Source of the DNA: Crocinitomicaceae bacterium
GTDB lineage: Bacteria > Bacteroidota > Bacteroidia > Flavobacteriales_D > Crocinitomicaceae
Direction: 5' to 3'
Assembly (NCBI GenBank): GCA_020635955.1
Contig: JACJYW010000004.1
Coordinates: forward strand, 62,001 to 126,000
DNA length: 64,000 nucleotides
Both the position numbers and the translations under genes were made by a program. The notes under the pieces are model-generated. The model worked only from the letters and a program-made list of their open reading frames with translations, was not told the origin of the DNA and made no database searches. This document shows, piece by piece, positions 33,410 through 42,963 of this stretch; position 1 is the first letter of the stretch; each line of letters begins with the position of its first letter.

Positions 33410-33949
33410 TTATTGAGGACAGACAGGACTCTCGTCTTCGATCACATAAGGATAGCTTGGATCCTCATCTACTAATTGCTTGATATCTGCCCAATCTAAT
33501 TTTTCATTTTCCTGGTATTCTGTCTCCACTGAATCATATGATTCATATTCCACAAAGTAGTTACCCGGAATAACCGTTGGCGCTTCAAGAGGCTCACCAA
33601 TTCCTTCTAAAGTTGTTTTAGTATCAAATGAAATCTCAATTACTTCACCATTTAAATGCCATTTTCCATAGTAAAACGTCATGCCGTCTTCATTTCTCCA
33701 ATAGCTTCCGTCTTCACAGAAATAATGGATAATATTTGAACTTGCATACAATTCACTGATCACTTTACCTGAAGGAGAACTCATATCATTTCCTGCAATT
33801 TCTTCAACCTCTAAAGAATCAACTTCAACTTCATTCTCCCCATTTGATTCTTCTTCAGTAGTTTCATTAGAAGAACATGATACAAAATTCAACACAAGGA
33901 TCATTAAGATCGAATTCATCAATATTTTAAAGGTGTTTTTAGTCGACAT
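33410..33949 (-). CDS. Acidic lipoprotein of unknown function
   Basis: This 179-residue protein has a lipoprotein signal with Cys near residue 25 (L-N-F-V-S-C-S-S-N). A strongly acidic Glu-rich linker follows (E-E-S-N-G-E-N-E-V-E-V-D), typical of surface-exposed Bacteroidota lipoproteins. A small beta domain follows, with W-R-N-E-D-G-M-T-F-Y-Y-G-K-W. The gene lies 18 bases after ccsBA on the minus strand, suggesting cotranscription. No function can be assigned. Confidence 0.72.
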   Translation of the reverse strand: MSTKNTFKILMNSILMILVLNFVSCSSNETTEEESNGENEVEVDSLEVEEIAGNDMSSPSGKVISELYASSNIIHYFCEDGSYWRNEDGMTFYYGKWHLNGEVIEISFDTKTTLEGIGEPLEAPTVIPGNYFVEYESYDSVETEYQENEKLDWADIKQLVDEDPSYPYVIEDESPVCPQ

Positions 33950-33967
33950 AGCCTTTAGTTTTTAATT

Positions 33968-36900
33968 TTAATCTTCTTCAATTTTCGTTGATCTGGTTCC
34001 AGCTTTCCATCTAAAGAAAGAAATTAAAGTAAGAGCCGCGAGTAACCAAACTGTTATTGGAACCCACATTGGAATAGGAATTGGATCACCTTGCGCATAG
34101 GAATGTAGTCCGCTTAAATAGAAATTAACTCCAAAGAAGGTCATAATAATAGATCCAAAAGCCCATAATGAGGCTACATTGAATGCAAACTGACTTTTCA
34201 ATCCGGGTACAAATCTTAAATGAACCACCACCGCATAGATCAATACTGAAGCTAATGCCCAGGTTTCTTTAGCATCCCATCCCCAGTATCTTCCCCAACT
34301 TTCGTTAGCCCAAACTCCACCTAGAAATGTTCCAATGGTCAACATGAATAAACCAATGGTAATGGTCATTTCTGTAACATAAGTCAATTCTTTAGACGTA
34401 AGCACAATTCTTTTTTTGTTACTCTCTTTGAAAAACAAATACATGATCAAATTGATCAAACTTAAAATGGCGCCTAGGCCAAGGAATCCATAACTACCGG
34501 TTATAATAGCCACATGGATCATCAACCAATATGATTTCAATACCGGTACCAATTGTGTGATCTCCGGATCCATTTGATTCATGTGTGCCACGAATAACAG
34601 TAACCACACAAGAATACCCGTAGCTCCCAAAACGATCTTGTTTTGTCTGCTAAAGAATAACCCCGCTAGGACAGTTACAAATGAAATGAATACCACTGCC
34701 TCATATCCATCACTCCAAGGAGCATGACCCGAAAGGTACCAACGCAACAGGAGTCCGAATAAATGAAAAGCACCCAACCCTGCAAATAACCATGTTCCTA
34801 TTCTAAGAGGCCATTTTAGATTGAATTTAGGATAGAAGATCTGAAAGAATTGAAGGATCAACAACAAAAGACCAAAGGTGATATAGAAGGTCATTAAACG
34901 CTTAAAGATCTTCATGTTGTTATACCATATTTCCCAATTAATTTGTGTTTCTGAAAGCAATACCTCTTTACCCACCTTATGCTGATAAGTGTTGATCAGA
35001 TCAACCACCTGATTGGCCTCCCTCCAATTCCCTGTTTGATAACCATTGGCAACTCCGTTCAGGTAAAGTTTCATAACTCCTGAGATAAACATAGAATCTT
35101 CAGCAGCAAACTGACCATTTAATTCGTAAGGTGAGAACCATCTATTTTCAGGATCATTTGGTTTAGGAAAAATGCGCAGGTAGGAATAATTGAAAACTCC
35201 GAACATTACATTAACGCGTTCATCTGTTTTCATGACGTCTTTGTCATATTCATTTCTTTCAGCTGGCTTTTTTCGTCTGGCAATTTCTGCCTCTTCCTGC
35301 AATAAATAAACCATTTGCTGTCCCTGAAAAAAGATAAAATCAGACAATGCTGCATACTTACCATCCAAATTAAGGTCTTTCCTGATCTTACTTCCCGAAA
35401 CATAAATGATAGGTTCCTGATACCATCCCGGATAAGTTTGGATACCCAAAAACACCTGCATTGGATTCAGATCATTGTAAGATGTTCCTCTATGTACTTT
35501 TCTAAGAACTTCATCTGCCAATGTATGTACAGGCTGGAATCTACCATTAAAGTTTTGGACTACTAATCGGGAAAACTTATCAGCATGTTCTTTATTCACT
35601 ACCGGCAATTCTGTCTCCTTTTCAGTAGCTAATACAGATGTTGAAATACCTAAACCAATTAATAATGCAACGAGAGTAGCGCCATAAGACTCTCTTTTTT
35701 CTCTGATCTTTCTAGATTTCCCAATAAGCATTCTAAATCTGGAATGTTTCGAAAACAAATTGAAAAAGAAGCCCAACCCTAGCAATAAGTAGCCTATGTA
35801 AGTTACAGCCGTACCCGGACGGTCGTGATTCACACTTAATATGGTACCCAATTCGTCAGGATCATAAGACGACTGGAAAAAACGGTATCCTCCATAATCT
35901 AAGACATTGTTCATGAAAATGCGGTGATCTTCTTGTACTCCGTTCTCCTGATCTACAAGTGTTACTTCACTAGCATAAGATGAAGGATTCATGGTACCGG
36001 GATATCTATCCAATTGAAAGTCTCTTAAATATAGAGCGAAGGGAAGTTCTACGATCCTTGATCCAAATCCAACTGAAAAGTTAAGGTCATTCAAAGCAAA
36101 ATACTCCTTCTGAGCTCTGTTGCCCTTCATTCCTTTCACCAGAATGTCTTTTGATTCATTGTCAGATCTAAAATTGATCAATAATCCAACTCTTCCCTGT
36201 CCTCCCCGTCCTTCAACTGTTTCAATTCTTGCACCTATATAATAATCTTTGAAGGTAAATTGAGTTCCCTGAACCATATATAAACGTTTAGGAACGAAAT
36301 GCTGTAAGCTGTCTCTTACAATAATTCCTTGAGACATATCAGCCATTTGGAGATATTCAATATCAAACGGAGACTGCACAAAAAGACCTGAATCCGTTTC
36401 CATTACGCGAATGGCATCCGTATAAGAATTTTCATTGAAAGCGATCTTCAATCCACTTTCAGTTTGAAATACTGTTCCTGTTTTTATATAGTTGGATTGC
36501 ATACCAGCCGTGACAATGTCAAGATATGCTTCCCCTTCTGCATCCGGTATAATAGAATCAACCGGGTTTCTCAATACATCTATTAGTTTTAGTTCAACAT
36601 CCTTTCCTTTGAAGCTGAATGAATGTTCAAAATAATTATTGTGATCAAAGAATAGATTTTTGATCCAAACCAGTGGATTACCGTCCCCTTTAATACCTTC
36701 ATGAACATAGGCCACACTATTCGTGTCGATCATCACAGGAATATCGGCCACATATTGATCTACATTGTCATGAACCTTTAATTGAACAAAAGTTTGTGCT
36801 GTAATGATCTCGTTAGATGCCTCCCCTTCCCGTATGGTCATTACGCCTTCAAAACCAATGTACCTGGTTATTCCAGCCCCTAAAATGATTATTAGAAAAG

Positions 36901-37150
36901 ATAAGTGAAATAAGAGAGTACTGATCTTTTCTTTTCGGATCAGTTTATATCTAAAGATGTTATATATGAGCGATATTGAAAGGTAGATCAATACTAAAGT
37001 GAACCAGTTTGCCTGATATACCCACTTATAAGCTACATCTCTTCCAAAATCATTCTCAACGAAAGTAGCAGCACCAATAGAAACAAAGAAGATAAACAGG
37101 AAAATTACCATTACAGGCATTGACAATATGTTTCCAATACTTTGTTTCAT
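33968..37150 (-). CDS. ccsBA: Fused cytochrome c maturation protein CcsBA (system II)
   Basis: System II cytochrome c synthase exports heme and attaches it to apocytochromes at the periplasmic face. This fusion of about 1060 residues carries a ResB/CcsB-like N-terminal part with early membrane segments and a large periplasmic domain, then a CcsA/ResC part with multiple helices. The heme-handling W-W-D-type motif W-G-R-Y-W-G-W-D-A-K-E-T-W is near the end. Fusion is usual in Bacteroidota. A -7-like element at 37181-37188 would place the transcript start downstream of an ATG at 37183, so I chose the ATG at 37150. Confidence 0.92.
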   Translation of the reverse strand: MKQSIGNILSMPVMVIFLFIFFVSIGAATFVENDFGRDVAYKWVYQANWFTLVLIYLSISLIYNIFRYKLIRKEKISTLLFHLSFLIIILGAGITRYIGFEGVMTIREGEASNEIITAQTFVQLKVHDNVDQYVADIPVMIDTNSVAYVHEGIKGDGNPLVWIKNLFFDHNNYFEHSFSFKGKDVELKLIDVLRNPVDSIIPDAEGEAYLDIVTAGMQSNYIKTGTVFQTESGLKIAFNENSYTDAIRVMETDSGLFVQSPFDIEYLQMADMSQGIIVRDSLQHFVPKRLYMVQGTQFTFKDYYIGARIETVEGRGGQGRVGLLINFRSDNESKDILVKGMKGNRAQKEYFALNDLNFSVGFGSRIVELPFALYLRDFQLDRYPGTMNPSSYASEVTLVDQENGVQEDHRIFMNNVLDYGGYRFFQSSYDPDELGTILSVNHDRPGTAVTYIGYLLLGLGFFFNLFSKHSRFRMLIGKSRKIREKRESYGATLVALLIGLGISTSVLATEKETELPVVNKEHADKFSRLVVQNFNGRFQPVHTLADEVLRKVHRGTSYNDLNPMQVFLGIQTYPGWYQEPIIYVSGSKIRKDLNLDGKYAALSDFIFFQGQQMVYLLQEEAEIARRKKPAERNEYDKDVMKTDERVNVMFGVFNYSYLRIFPKPNDPENRWFSPYELNGQFAAEDSMFISGVMKLYLNGVANGYQTGNWREANQVVDLINTYQHKVGKEVLLSETQINWEIWYNNMKIFKRLMTFYITFGLLLLILQFFQIFYPKFNLKWPLRIGTWLFAGLGAFHLFGLLLRWYLSGHAPWSDGYEAVVFISFVTVLAGLFFSRQNKIVLGATGILVWLLLFVAHMNQMDPEITQLVPVLKSYWLMIHVAIITGSYGFLGLGAILSLINLIMYLFFKESNKKRIVLTSKELTYVTEMTITIGLFMLTIGTFLGGVWANESWGRYWGWDAKETWALASVLIYAVVVHLRFVPGLKSQFAFNVASLWAFGSIIMTFFGVNFYLSGLHSYAQGDPIPIPMWVPITVWLLAALTLISFFRWKAGTRSTKIEED

Positions 37151-37180
37151 TCGAAAGGTGGTGTTTAAAAATTTGGTTAG

Positions 37181-37188
37181 CAAAGGTA
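37181..37188 (-). promoter_or_regulatory. -7 promoter element of ccsBA
   Basis: On the minus strand TACCTTTG matches TAnnTTTG. Its predicted start near 37174 leaves a 24-base leader before the ATG at 37150. No clear -33 TTG is seen. Confidence 0.45.
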
Positions 37189-37202
37189 AGGTGAATTTGT
37201 TT

Positions 37203-37303
37203 ATTCTAGATTTTAGAGTAAAGATATTAGAGCATAGATATCCATTTTATGAACAAAGGATACTAAAAATTGAATCTAAAATCTAAGCTCTACTATCTGA
37301 CAC
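37203..37303. repeat. Heptad-built palindromic element
   Basis: The left arm is a series of 7-base units ending in AG (ATTCTAG, ATTTTAG, AGTAAAG, ATATTAG, AGCATAG, 37203-37237). The right arm carries complementary units starting CT (CTAAAAT 37276, CTAAGCT 37283, CTACTAT 37290, CTGACAC 37297). Read on one strand the units share CT-A-NNN-T. The arms can fold back on each other. It lies between the divergent ccsBA and secDF promoters. Confidence 0.65.
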
Positions 37304-37344
37304 CACAAAACAAATTAATCCTTTATTAATATCCCAGAAATAGA

Positions 37345-37375
37345 TTGGTAAATTAGAATTGATATTCTATATTTG
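37345..37375 (+). promoter_or_regulatory. Bacteroidota-type promoter of secDF
   Basis: TTG (37345-37347), a 20-base spacer and TATATTTG (37368-37375) match the phylum consensus closely. Transcription would start near 37381, 24 bases before the ATG. Confidence 0.8.
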
Positions 37376-37404
37376 CACCCGTTCAAAAAAGTACATTTTA
37401 AAAA

Positions 37405-40400
37405 ATGAGAAACAAAGGATTTTTTTGGTTCATCACGATTGCACTGGCTTTAGCGTGTATCTACCAGCTATCATTTACTTGGGCAACTTATAAAGTTGAA
37501 CAATCTGCTGAAGAATATGCTAACGACAAGCTGGATTCTCTTCGTAGTTTCAATATTCCTGAAGTAGTACTTGACCGAGATACTCTAAGCACTCTAGAAG
37601 AGGCTGGCAACAGAGATATCGACAAGATCATTAACTACTACGTGGATGAATACTTGAGAGATCAAGCAAATGAGGTAGTTCATTTAGGCTACACTTATTC
37701 AGAATGCCAGCAACAAGAGATCAATCTTGGATTGGACCTTCAAGGTGGAATGAGTGTTACATTAGAGATCTCAGTTCCGGAATTAGTAGCAGAATTAGCA
37801 GGAAACACACGTAACCCGGCATTTAAAACCGCATATGCTTCCGCATTGCAGCAAACAAATGAAGGAGAAGGTGATTTCATTGACCTATTTGTATCTGAAT
37901 GGGAAGCAAACAATCCGAATGAGCCATTGGCTAAGATCTTCCACATTAGAAACTCAGAAGAGTTAAAGAGCAACTCAACCAATGAAGAAGTAAAAAGCTT
38001 CTTAAACAAGCAAGCAAACAGTGCTTTGGATGGAGTTGAGATCATTATTGAAAAAAGGGTAAACACTTTTGGTGTTGCGCAGCCTACTATTCAAAAATTA
38101 CCAGGGTCAAACAGAATTTTCGTGGAACTTCCTGGTGTTAAGGATAGAGAATCCGTTAGACGTAAATTACAGTCTACGGCTAACCTTGAGTTCTATGAAG
38201 TTTATGATAACGCTGGAACGGGTATCGGAGATGGAATTGGATCAATCTTGTTCTCGTCAGAAACTGAGCAAGAGTTGTCTAAAGCATTATACAGTGCTGA
38301 GGAGATTCTTGAAGATACTGCAGTGGTTTTAACTGACTCAACTGTTACTGATTCTTCAGCTTCATTATTAGACACTCCTGAAGATCTTCTTTCAGATGTT
38401 TCTTCAGATGAATCTGGTTTGTTGGATGAAGCAGAAGGAACTGATTCAGCTGCAACAGAAGGAATGACGAGAGAAGAGCAATTGAAAAAATATCCGCTTT
38501 CTTCTTTCTTACAACCTTCTTATTTCCAGGATGAAAATGGTCAAACTTATTTGCGTCAGGGACCAATTGTTGGTTATGCGCATGTATCTGACACTTCAAT
38601 GGCTATGACAAGACTTACTCACAGAGCAGTGCGTCAAAAAATGCCAGAAGATCTAGTTTTCATGTGGGGTGCTAAAGAATTGGAAGATGAAAATGGAATT
38701 CCAAATGGATTCTTCGAATTATATGCCATTAAAGTTCCACACAACGGACCAAGAGTAAGCGGTGATGATATTGATAATTCATTCCACAGAGCCTCTCAAA
38801 GAATGATTGGTCAATTTGAAGTTGTATTGAATTTTACTTCAAGAGGTGCTGACAAATGGGAAGAAATGACTTCAGACAATTTGGATAAACCAGTTGCCAT
38901 TACTATGGATAACTATGTATTCTCTGCGCCTACTGTAAATGAGGTAATGAATACATCTTCTCAAATTACTGGAGGATTTGACCTTTATGAAGCAAAAGAC
39001 CTTGCAGGTTTATTGAACGCAGGTGCATTACCAGCTCCTGTAAAGATTGTTGACGAAACGGTTGTTGGACCATCTTTAGGACAAGCTAACATTACTTCTG
39101 GACTTTGGTCATTCGTATTTGCTTTGGCTTTAGTATTGGTTTATATGATCTTCTATTACAGTAAAGCTGGTGCTTTTGCTGATCTAGCTTTGATCATTAA
39201 CGTATTCTTCTTAGTTGGAGCACTTGCTTCAATGAAAGCGATCTTAACACTTCCTGGTATTGCGGGTATCGTATTGACCATTGGTATGTCGGTGGATGCT
39301 AACGTACTTATCTTCGAACGTATTCGTGAGGAGTTGAGAAACGGAAAAGGGAAGAAAGGTGCTGTTAAAGACGGATTCAAGAAAGCCCTTGCTGCAATTT
39401 TGGATGCGAACATCACTACTTTGTTGACAGGTATCGTATTGGCAACATTTGGTACCGGACCAATCAAAGGATTCGCTACAACATTGATCATTGGTATCTT
39501 CACTTCATTCTTTGCTGCTGTTGTTATTACCAGATTGATCGTTACTTCATTATTAGATAGAGATAAAGATGTTCAATTCTCTACTAAAATTACAGATAAC
39601 TGGTTTACAAACACTGCAATTCCTTTTGTTAGAAAAAGAAAGCTATTCTATCTGATCTCAGGAGCAGTTGTTCTTATTGGTTTGATATCGATCTTCACTA
39701 AAGGAATGGACTTTGGTGTTGACTTCACAGGAGGTAGACAATATGTGGTTCAATTTGAAGAACCAGCTAATTATGAGAAGATCAGATCAAATCTAACTAC
39801 TCAATTTGAAGGTCAGGCTCCAACCGTTAAAATGGTTGAAGATAAATACACTGCCATGATCACTACGAAATATAAGATCACTGAAATGGCAGATACTGCT
39901 TCTCAGCATCTTGTACAATCTAAATTGGATAGTGGTTTGAGCGAGTTTGGAAATTACGAGATCATTTCTAGTAACGTGATCGCACCTACCATTTCAAAAG
40001 ATTTGAAGAACAACTCCATCTATGCGGTGAGTTTCTCATTGATCATCATTTTCTTATATATCGTTTTCCGATTCAGAAGATGGCAATTTGGTTTAGGAGC
40101 ATTGATCGCCATGGCACATGACGTATTAATCGTATTGTCATTGTTCTCGATCTTCTATGGTATACTTCCATTCTCAATGGAGATCGACCAGGCATTTATT
40201 GCAGCTATTCTTACTGTTGTAGGATACTCAATAAACGATACCGTGGTTGTATTTGACCGTATCAGAGAGTATTTGAAAGAACACCATAAGAAAGATCAAA
40301 AAGAAGTGATCAACATGGCATTGAACTCAACTTTGAGTAGAACGATCAATACTTCGGTTTCAACCTTTATCGTATTGTTGATCATCTTCATCTTTGGTGG

Positions 40401-40539
40401 AGATGCGATCAAGGGATTCACTTTTGCCTTGATGATCGGAATTGTCGTTGGTACTTATTCTTCACTATTCATTGCAACTCCTGCTGTAATTGATTTTACT
40501 AAAAAAGATAGCAGCAAAGAAGCAAAAGAAGTGGAGTAA
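37405..40539 (+). CDS. secDF: Fused protein-export membrane protein SecDF
   Basis: SecDF uses the proton gradient to pull preproteins through SecYEG on the periplasmic side. The 1044-residue fusion has an N-terminal helix and the D1 motif L-G-L-D-L-Q-G-G-M. A long periplasmic head includes an acidic Ser/Asp/Glu-rich insert around residues 310-350. The SecD membrane domain carries the T-I-G-M-S-V-D-A-N-V motif. The SecF half follows with G-M-D-F-G-V-D-F-T-G-G and V-G-Y-S-I-N-D-T-V-V-V-F-D-R. Fusion is the normal state in Bacteroidota. It has a strong promoter and a terminator. Confidence 0.97.
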   Translation: MRNKGFFWFITIALALACIYQLSFTWATYKVEQSAEEYANDKLDSLRSFNIPEVVLDRDTLSTLEEAGNRDIDKIINYYVDEYLRDQANEVVHLGYTYSECQQQEINLGLDLQGGMSVTLEISVPELVAELAGNTRNPAFKTAYASALQQTNEGEGDFIDLFVSEWEANNPNEPLAKIFHIRNSEELKSNSTNEEVKSFLNKQANSALDGVEIIIEKRVNTFGVAQPTIQKLPGSNRIFVELPGVKDRESVRRKLQSTANLEFYEVYDNAGTGIGDGIGSILFSSETEQELSKALYSAEEILEDTAVVLTDSTVTDSSASLLDTPEDLLSDVSSDESGLLDEAEGTDSAATEGMTREEQLKKYPLSSFLQPSYFQDENGQTYLRQGPIVGYAHVSDTSMAMTRLTHRAVRQKMPEDLVFMWGAKELEDENGIPNGFFELYAIKVPHNGPRVSGDDIDNSFHRASQRMIGQFEVVLNFTSRGADKWEEMTSDNLDKPVAITMDNYVFSAPTVNEVMNTSSQITGGFDLYEAKDLAGLLNAGALPAPVKIVDETVVGPSLGQANITSGLWSFVFALALVLVYMIFYYSKAGAFADLALIINVFFLVGALASMKAILTLPGIAGIVLTIGMSVDANVLIFERIREELRNGKGKKGAVKDGFKKALAAILDANITTLLTGIVLATFGTGPIKGFATTLIIGIFTSFFAAVVITRLIVTSLLDRDKDVQFSTKITDNWFTNTAIPFVRKRKLFYLISGAVVLIGLISIFTKGMDFGVDFTGGRQYVVQFEEPANYEKIRSNLTTQFEGQAPTVKMVEDKYTAMITTKYKITEMADTASQHLVQSKLDSGLSEFGNYEIISSNVIAPTISKDLKNNSIYAVSFSLIIIFLYIVFRFRRWQFGLGALIAMAHDVLIVLSLFSIFYGILPFSMEIDQAFIAAILTVVGYSINDTVVVFDRIREYLKEHHKKDQKEVINMALNSTLSRTINTSVSTFIVLLIIFIFGGDAIKGFTFALMIGIVVGTYSSLFIATPAVIDFTKKDSSKEAKEVE

Positions 40540-40561
40540 CCTAATATTTCAGTAAATTTAT

Positions 40562-40595
40562 AGCCCTGATGTTTTAAACGTCAGGGCTTTTTTTT
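40562..40595 (+). terminator. Rho-independent terminator after secDF
   Basis: The 8-bp perfect stem AGCCCTGA (40562-40569) / TCAGGGCT (40581-40588) encloses an 11-base loop and runs into eight T. It separates secDF from tatA. Confidence 0.92.
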
Positions 40596-40601
40596 AATCA
40601 G

Positions 40602-40937
40602 ATGACGCTTTTATTCCTTAATAGCCTTGGTACTGGAGAAGTTCTATTGATCCTGTTCGTGGTTTTGATCCTCTTTGGCTCAAAAGGAATTCCGGATTTT
40701 GCTAAAAATCTTGGAAAGGGAATGAAAGAGATCCGAAATGCATCCAATGAGATCAAAAGAGATATTCAAAAATCGGCCTTGGAAATGCGTAAAGATCTGA
40801 ATATGCCTGATACAATGCAAGACATCACAAAAATCCCTGAAGATCTTGGTAAAGGATTCATGGGGATTGAAAACAAAGAAGGATCAACTGAAAAGAAAGA
40901 TTCTGAAGATCAAGAACAAAAAGACATTCCGGCATGA
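40602..40937 (+). CDS. tatA: Twin-arginine translocase subunit TatA/TatE family
   Basis: TatA oligomers form the pore-like assembly of the Tat pathway for folded proteins. The 111-residue protein has the short N-terminal helix (about 13-27), the hinge F-G-S-K-G-I-P and the amphipathic helix F-A-K-N-L-G-K-G-M-K-E-I-R. A charged tail follows. Bacteroidota use TatA-like subunits with TatC and usually lack a separate TatB. No tatC is in the window. The gene overlaps the antiporter gene (ATGA). Confidence 0.93.
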   Translation: MTLLFLNSLGTGEVLLILFVVLILFGSKGIPDFAKNLGKGMKEIRNASNEIKRDIQKSALEMRKDLNMPDTMQDITKIPEDLGKGFMGIENKEGSTEKKDSEDQEQKDIPA

Positions 40938-41890
40938 TGTATTTCTGGTTGATATTAGGTTTGGCTACATTGATCTTTGGTGGAGAGATCCTGGTTAGAG
41001 GTGCTGTTGGAATTGCTAAAAAAGCGCACATTTCTACGCTGGTGATTGGAATGACCGTTATTTCTTTCGGAACATCTGCTCCTGAGCTTTTTGTGAGTAT
41101 TGACGCCGCAATTGACGGCAAACCAGATATTGCTATTGGAAATGTAATAGGTTCAAATATTGCCAACCTGGCTCTTGTTCTTGGGATTACTGTATTGATC
41201 TTCCCGGTAATGGCCGGTAGAAATTCAAAAAGGATTGATTGGCCAATGATGATGTTGGCTACCCTGTTGTTCTATGTTTTTGCCTTGGATAATGTTCTCG
41301 TATTTTGGGAAGGTGCTGTATTGTTCACCATTCTCATTGGTTTTACCTTCTATTTGATCCGCAATTCAAGACGAACTATTAAAAAGGAAAAAGATCAGGA
41401 GACAGGCGAGTTTGATGAAATAGCAGAGATCAAAGATAACATTTGGATCTCACTGGGATTAACGTTGGCAGGACTTGTGGCCTTGTATTTTGGTGCAGGT
41501 TGGCTAGTGGATGGTGCCGTACAAATCGCTGAATCATTTGGCATGGAAGAGCGAATTATTGGTGTGACCGTAGTTGCATTTGGTACTTCAGTTCCTGAAT
41601 TAGTTACTTCAGCTGTGGCCGCTTTTAAGAAAGAATCAGATATTTCCATTGGAAACCTTATCGGATCCAACATCTTCAATATCATGGCTGTACTCGGAAT
41701 AACGGCTATGGTTCATCCTATTCATGTGGCACCTGCAGCTATGTCTTTTGACATGTGGTGGATGATCGGAATTGCGGCAGCTTTACTTCCTATTATGCTG
41801 ATCGGTAAAAAAGTAGGTCGAATTCATGGAGCTATCTTATTTGCTACCTATGTGATCTATATTGCCCTGTTGATCGCAGCAATGAAATAA
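40934..41890 (+). CDS. Calcium/sodium antiporter family protein (CaxA/YrbG-type)
   Basis: This 318-residue inner-membrane protein has two inverted repeats of about five helices. The alpha motifs of the cation/calcium exchanger family are both visible: G-T-S-A-P-E-L-F-V-S with I-G-N-V-I-G-S-N-I-A-N in the first half, and G-T-S-V-P-E-L-V-T-S with I-G-N-L-I-G-S-N-I-F-N in the second. The motif Glu and Asn residues are in place. It exchanges cytoplasmic Ca2+ (or another cation) for Na+ or H+; the ion is inferred from family. It overlaps tatA upstream and the next gene by one base (TAATG). Confidence 0.92.
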   Translation: MMYFWLILGLATLIFGGEILVRGAVGIAKKAHISTLVIGMTVISFGTSAPELFVSIDAAIDGKPDIAIGNVIGSNIANLALVLGITVLIFPVMAGRNSKRIDWPMMMLATLLFYVFALDNVLVFWEGAVLFTILIGFTFYLIRNSRRTIKKEKDQETGEFDEIAEIKDNIWISLGLTLAGLVALYFGAGWLVDGAVQIAESFGMEERIIGVTVVAFGTSVPELVTSAVAAFKKESDISIGNLIGSNIFNIMAVLGITAMVHPIHVAPAAMSFDMWWMIGIAAALLPIMLIGKKVGRIHGAILFATYVIYIALLIAAMK

Positions 41891-42516
41891 TGAAAGCTTT
41901 TTTTCTTTTTACGGGATTGCTTACTTTGAATCTATGTCAGGGTCAACTTGCATTACTCCATTTTTCGATCGTTGAAACGGATTCACTTCACATTTATCCC
42001 AGTAAATATTTATTAGACACTCCAATCACTAAGAATGGAAAGTCAGGTCTTTTTACCGGTAAGGAGATTCATGCAATCTCAATTAAACATTTGGGAATCG
42101 ATACGCTTTATCCAAATAATCGATATTGGGCTAATGAACAGATCTATTTGAATAGCAACAAAACAATCATTGCCGCAACAATTGTCATTGGTAGAAAAGA
42201 TCCTAAAGACTCTATTTTGTTAATCGTTATTTATAACATAAAAACAGAAGAAAGACTTTTAGTAATCGAAGGAGCCAGTCATCAGAAAATTGAAGGTGCA
42301 ATGAAACAAACGGTTAATTCATGGATAATGGACCTGGATAATGATGGAGATCTTGATATCGCAATTATGAAAGATCTGGTAGATTATGAACTACCGAATG
42401 AATATTCAGATAACATTTCAGGAGTAGAAGGCTTCGGCTATTATCTGAAGGATGATAAAATGGAATTTGATTACTTGAGTCAGGAGAATTATTCAACGTT
42501 TCAGATCAAAAAATAA
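41890..42516 (+). CDS. Secreted protein with an acidic calcium-type D-x-D-x-D-G-D motif
   Basis: This 208-residue protein has a signal peptide (M-K-A-F-F-L-F-T-G-L ... C-Q-G-Q, about 20 residues) and a beta-rich body. The motif D-L-D-N-D-G-D-L-D-I-A near residues 150-160 is the Asp-rich loop of FG-GAP or dockerin/EF-hand-like calcium sites. The start codon shares a base with the antiporter stop, so translation is probably coupled. No sorting domain is present. The function is unknown; a calcium link is inference. Confidence 0.7.
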   Translation: MKAFFLFTGLLTLNLCQGQLALLHFSIVETDSLHIYPSKYLLDTPITKNGKSGLFTGKEIHAISIKHLGIDTLYPNNRYWANEQIYLNSNKTIIAATIVIGRKDPKDSILLIVIYNIKTEERLLVIEGASHQKIEGAMKQTVNSWIMDLDNDGDLDIAIMKDLVDYELPNEYSDNISGVEGFGYYLKDDKMEFDYLSQENYSTFQIKK

Positions 42517-42963
42517 TCACCCAACCGCACCAACCAGCCCTATTTTGTAGCCCGAATCGTCTTTACGATCTAAAATGCTCCAGCTTGCACGGTTTTTTGT
42601 TCCATCCGATTTAACTACCCAAAAATCAACCCATTGATTGTTCAACCAGAAATATGAAACGATAAAATCAAGTCGTTTTATCTCATCCCTCGGCATCCCA
42701 AAAAACTCGTTCAAAAATTGATCAGTTCGTCCCTCTAAAAAATTGTCATGCTGTTCTTTGACATAATTAGGATGGATCATCTGCATTACTTTATCCCAAT
42801 TATGCGTCTCAGTAGCCTGTTCAAATTCGTTAAAATAGTTGATCATTACCGGATCTGGCTTCATATAAACAGCATCCGAATGAAGTAATAATGGGGCACA
42901 CGAGGTTATAAACCCAAGGAATAAAATACCCACCAAATATTTTCCTGTTTTAGAGAACATCAT
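42517..42963 (-). CDS. Small lipoprotein, nuclear-transport-factor-2-like size, function unknown
   Basis: The ATG at 42963 gives about 148 residues. A lipoprotein signal with Cys near residue 22 (G-F-I-T-S-C-A-P) precedes a 100-residue domain with helical start (Y-F-N-E-F-E-Q-A-T-E-T-H-N-W) and a beta sheet, consistent with but not proving an NTF2-like fold. The start overlaps the upstream membrane gene by 14 bases, and the stop abuts the stop of the convergent gene at 42516. Function unknown. Confidence 0.68.
   Translation of the reverse strand: MMFSKTGKYLVGILFLGFITSCAPLLLHSDAVYMKPDPVMINYFNEFEQATETHNWDKVMQMIHPNYVKEQHDNFLEGRTDQFLNEFFGMPRDEIKRLDFIVSYFWLNNQWVDFWVVKSDGTKNRASWSILDRKDDSGYKIGLVGAVG

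Noticed and set aside
37203..37303. CRISPR array
   Set aside because: Units are 7 bases without spacers, are inverted in the second arm, and no cas gene is present.
38345..38599. Minus-strand ORF inside secDF
   Set aside because: A shadow of the Ser/Asp/Glu-rich insert of SecDF with no domain.
41395..41685. Minus-strand ORF within the cation antiporter
   Set aside because: It mirrors the strongly conserved exchanger motifs in the plus strand.
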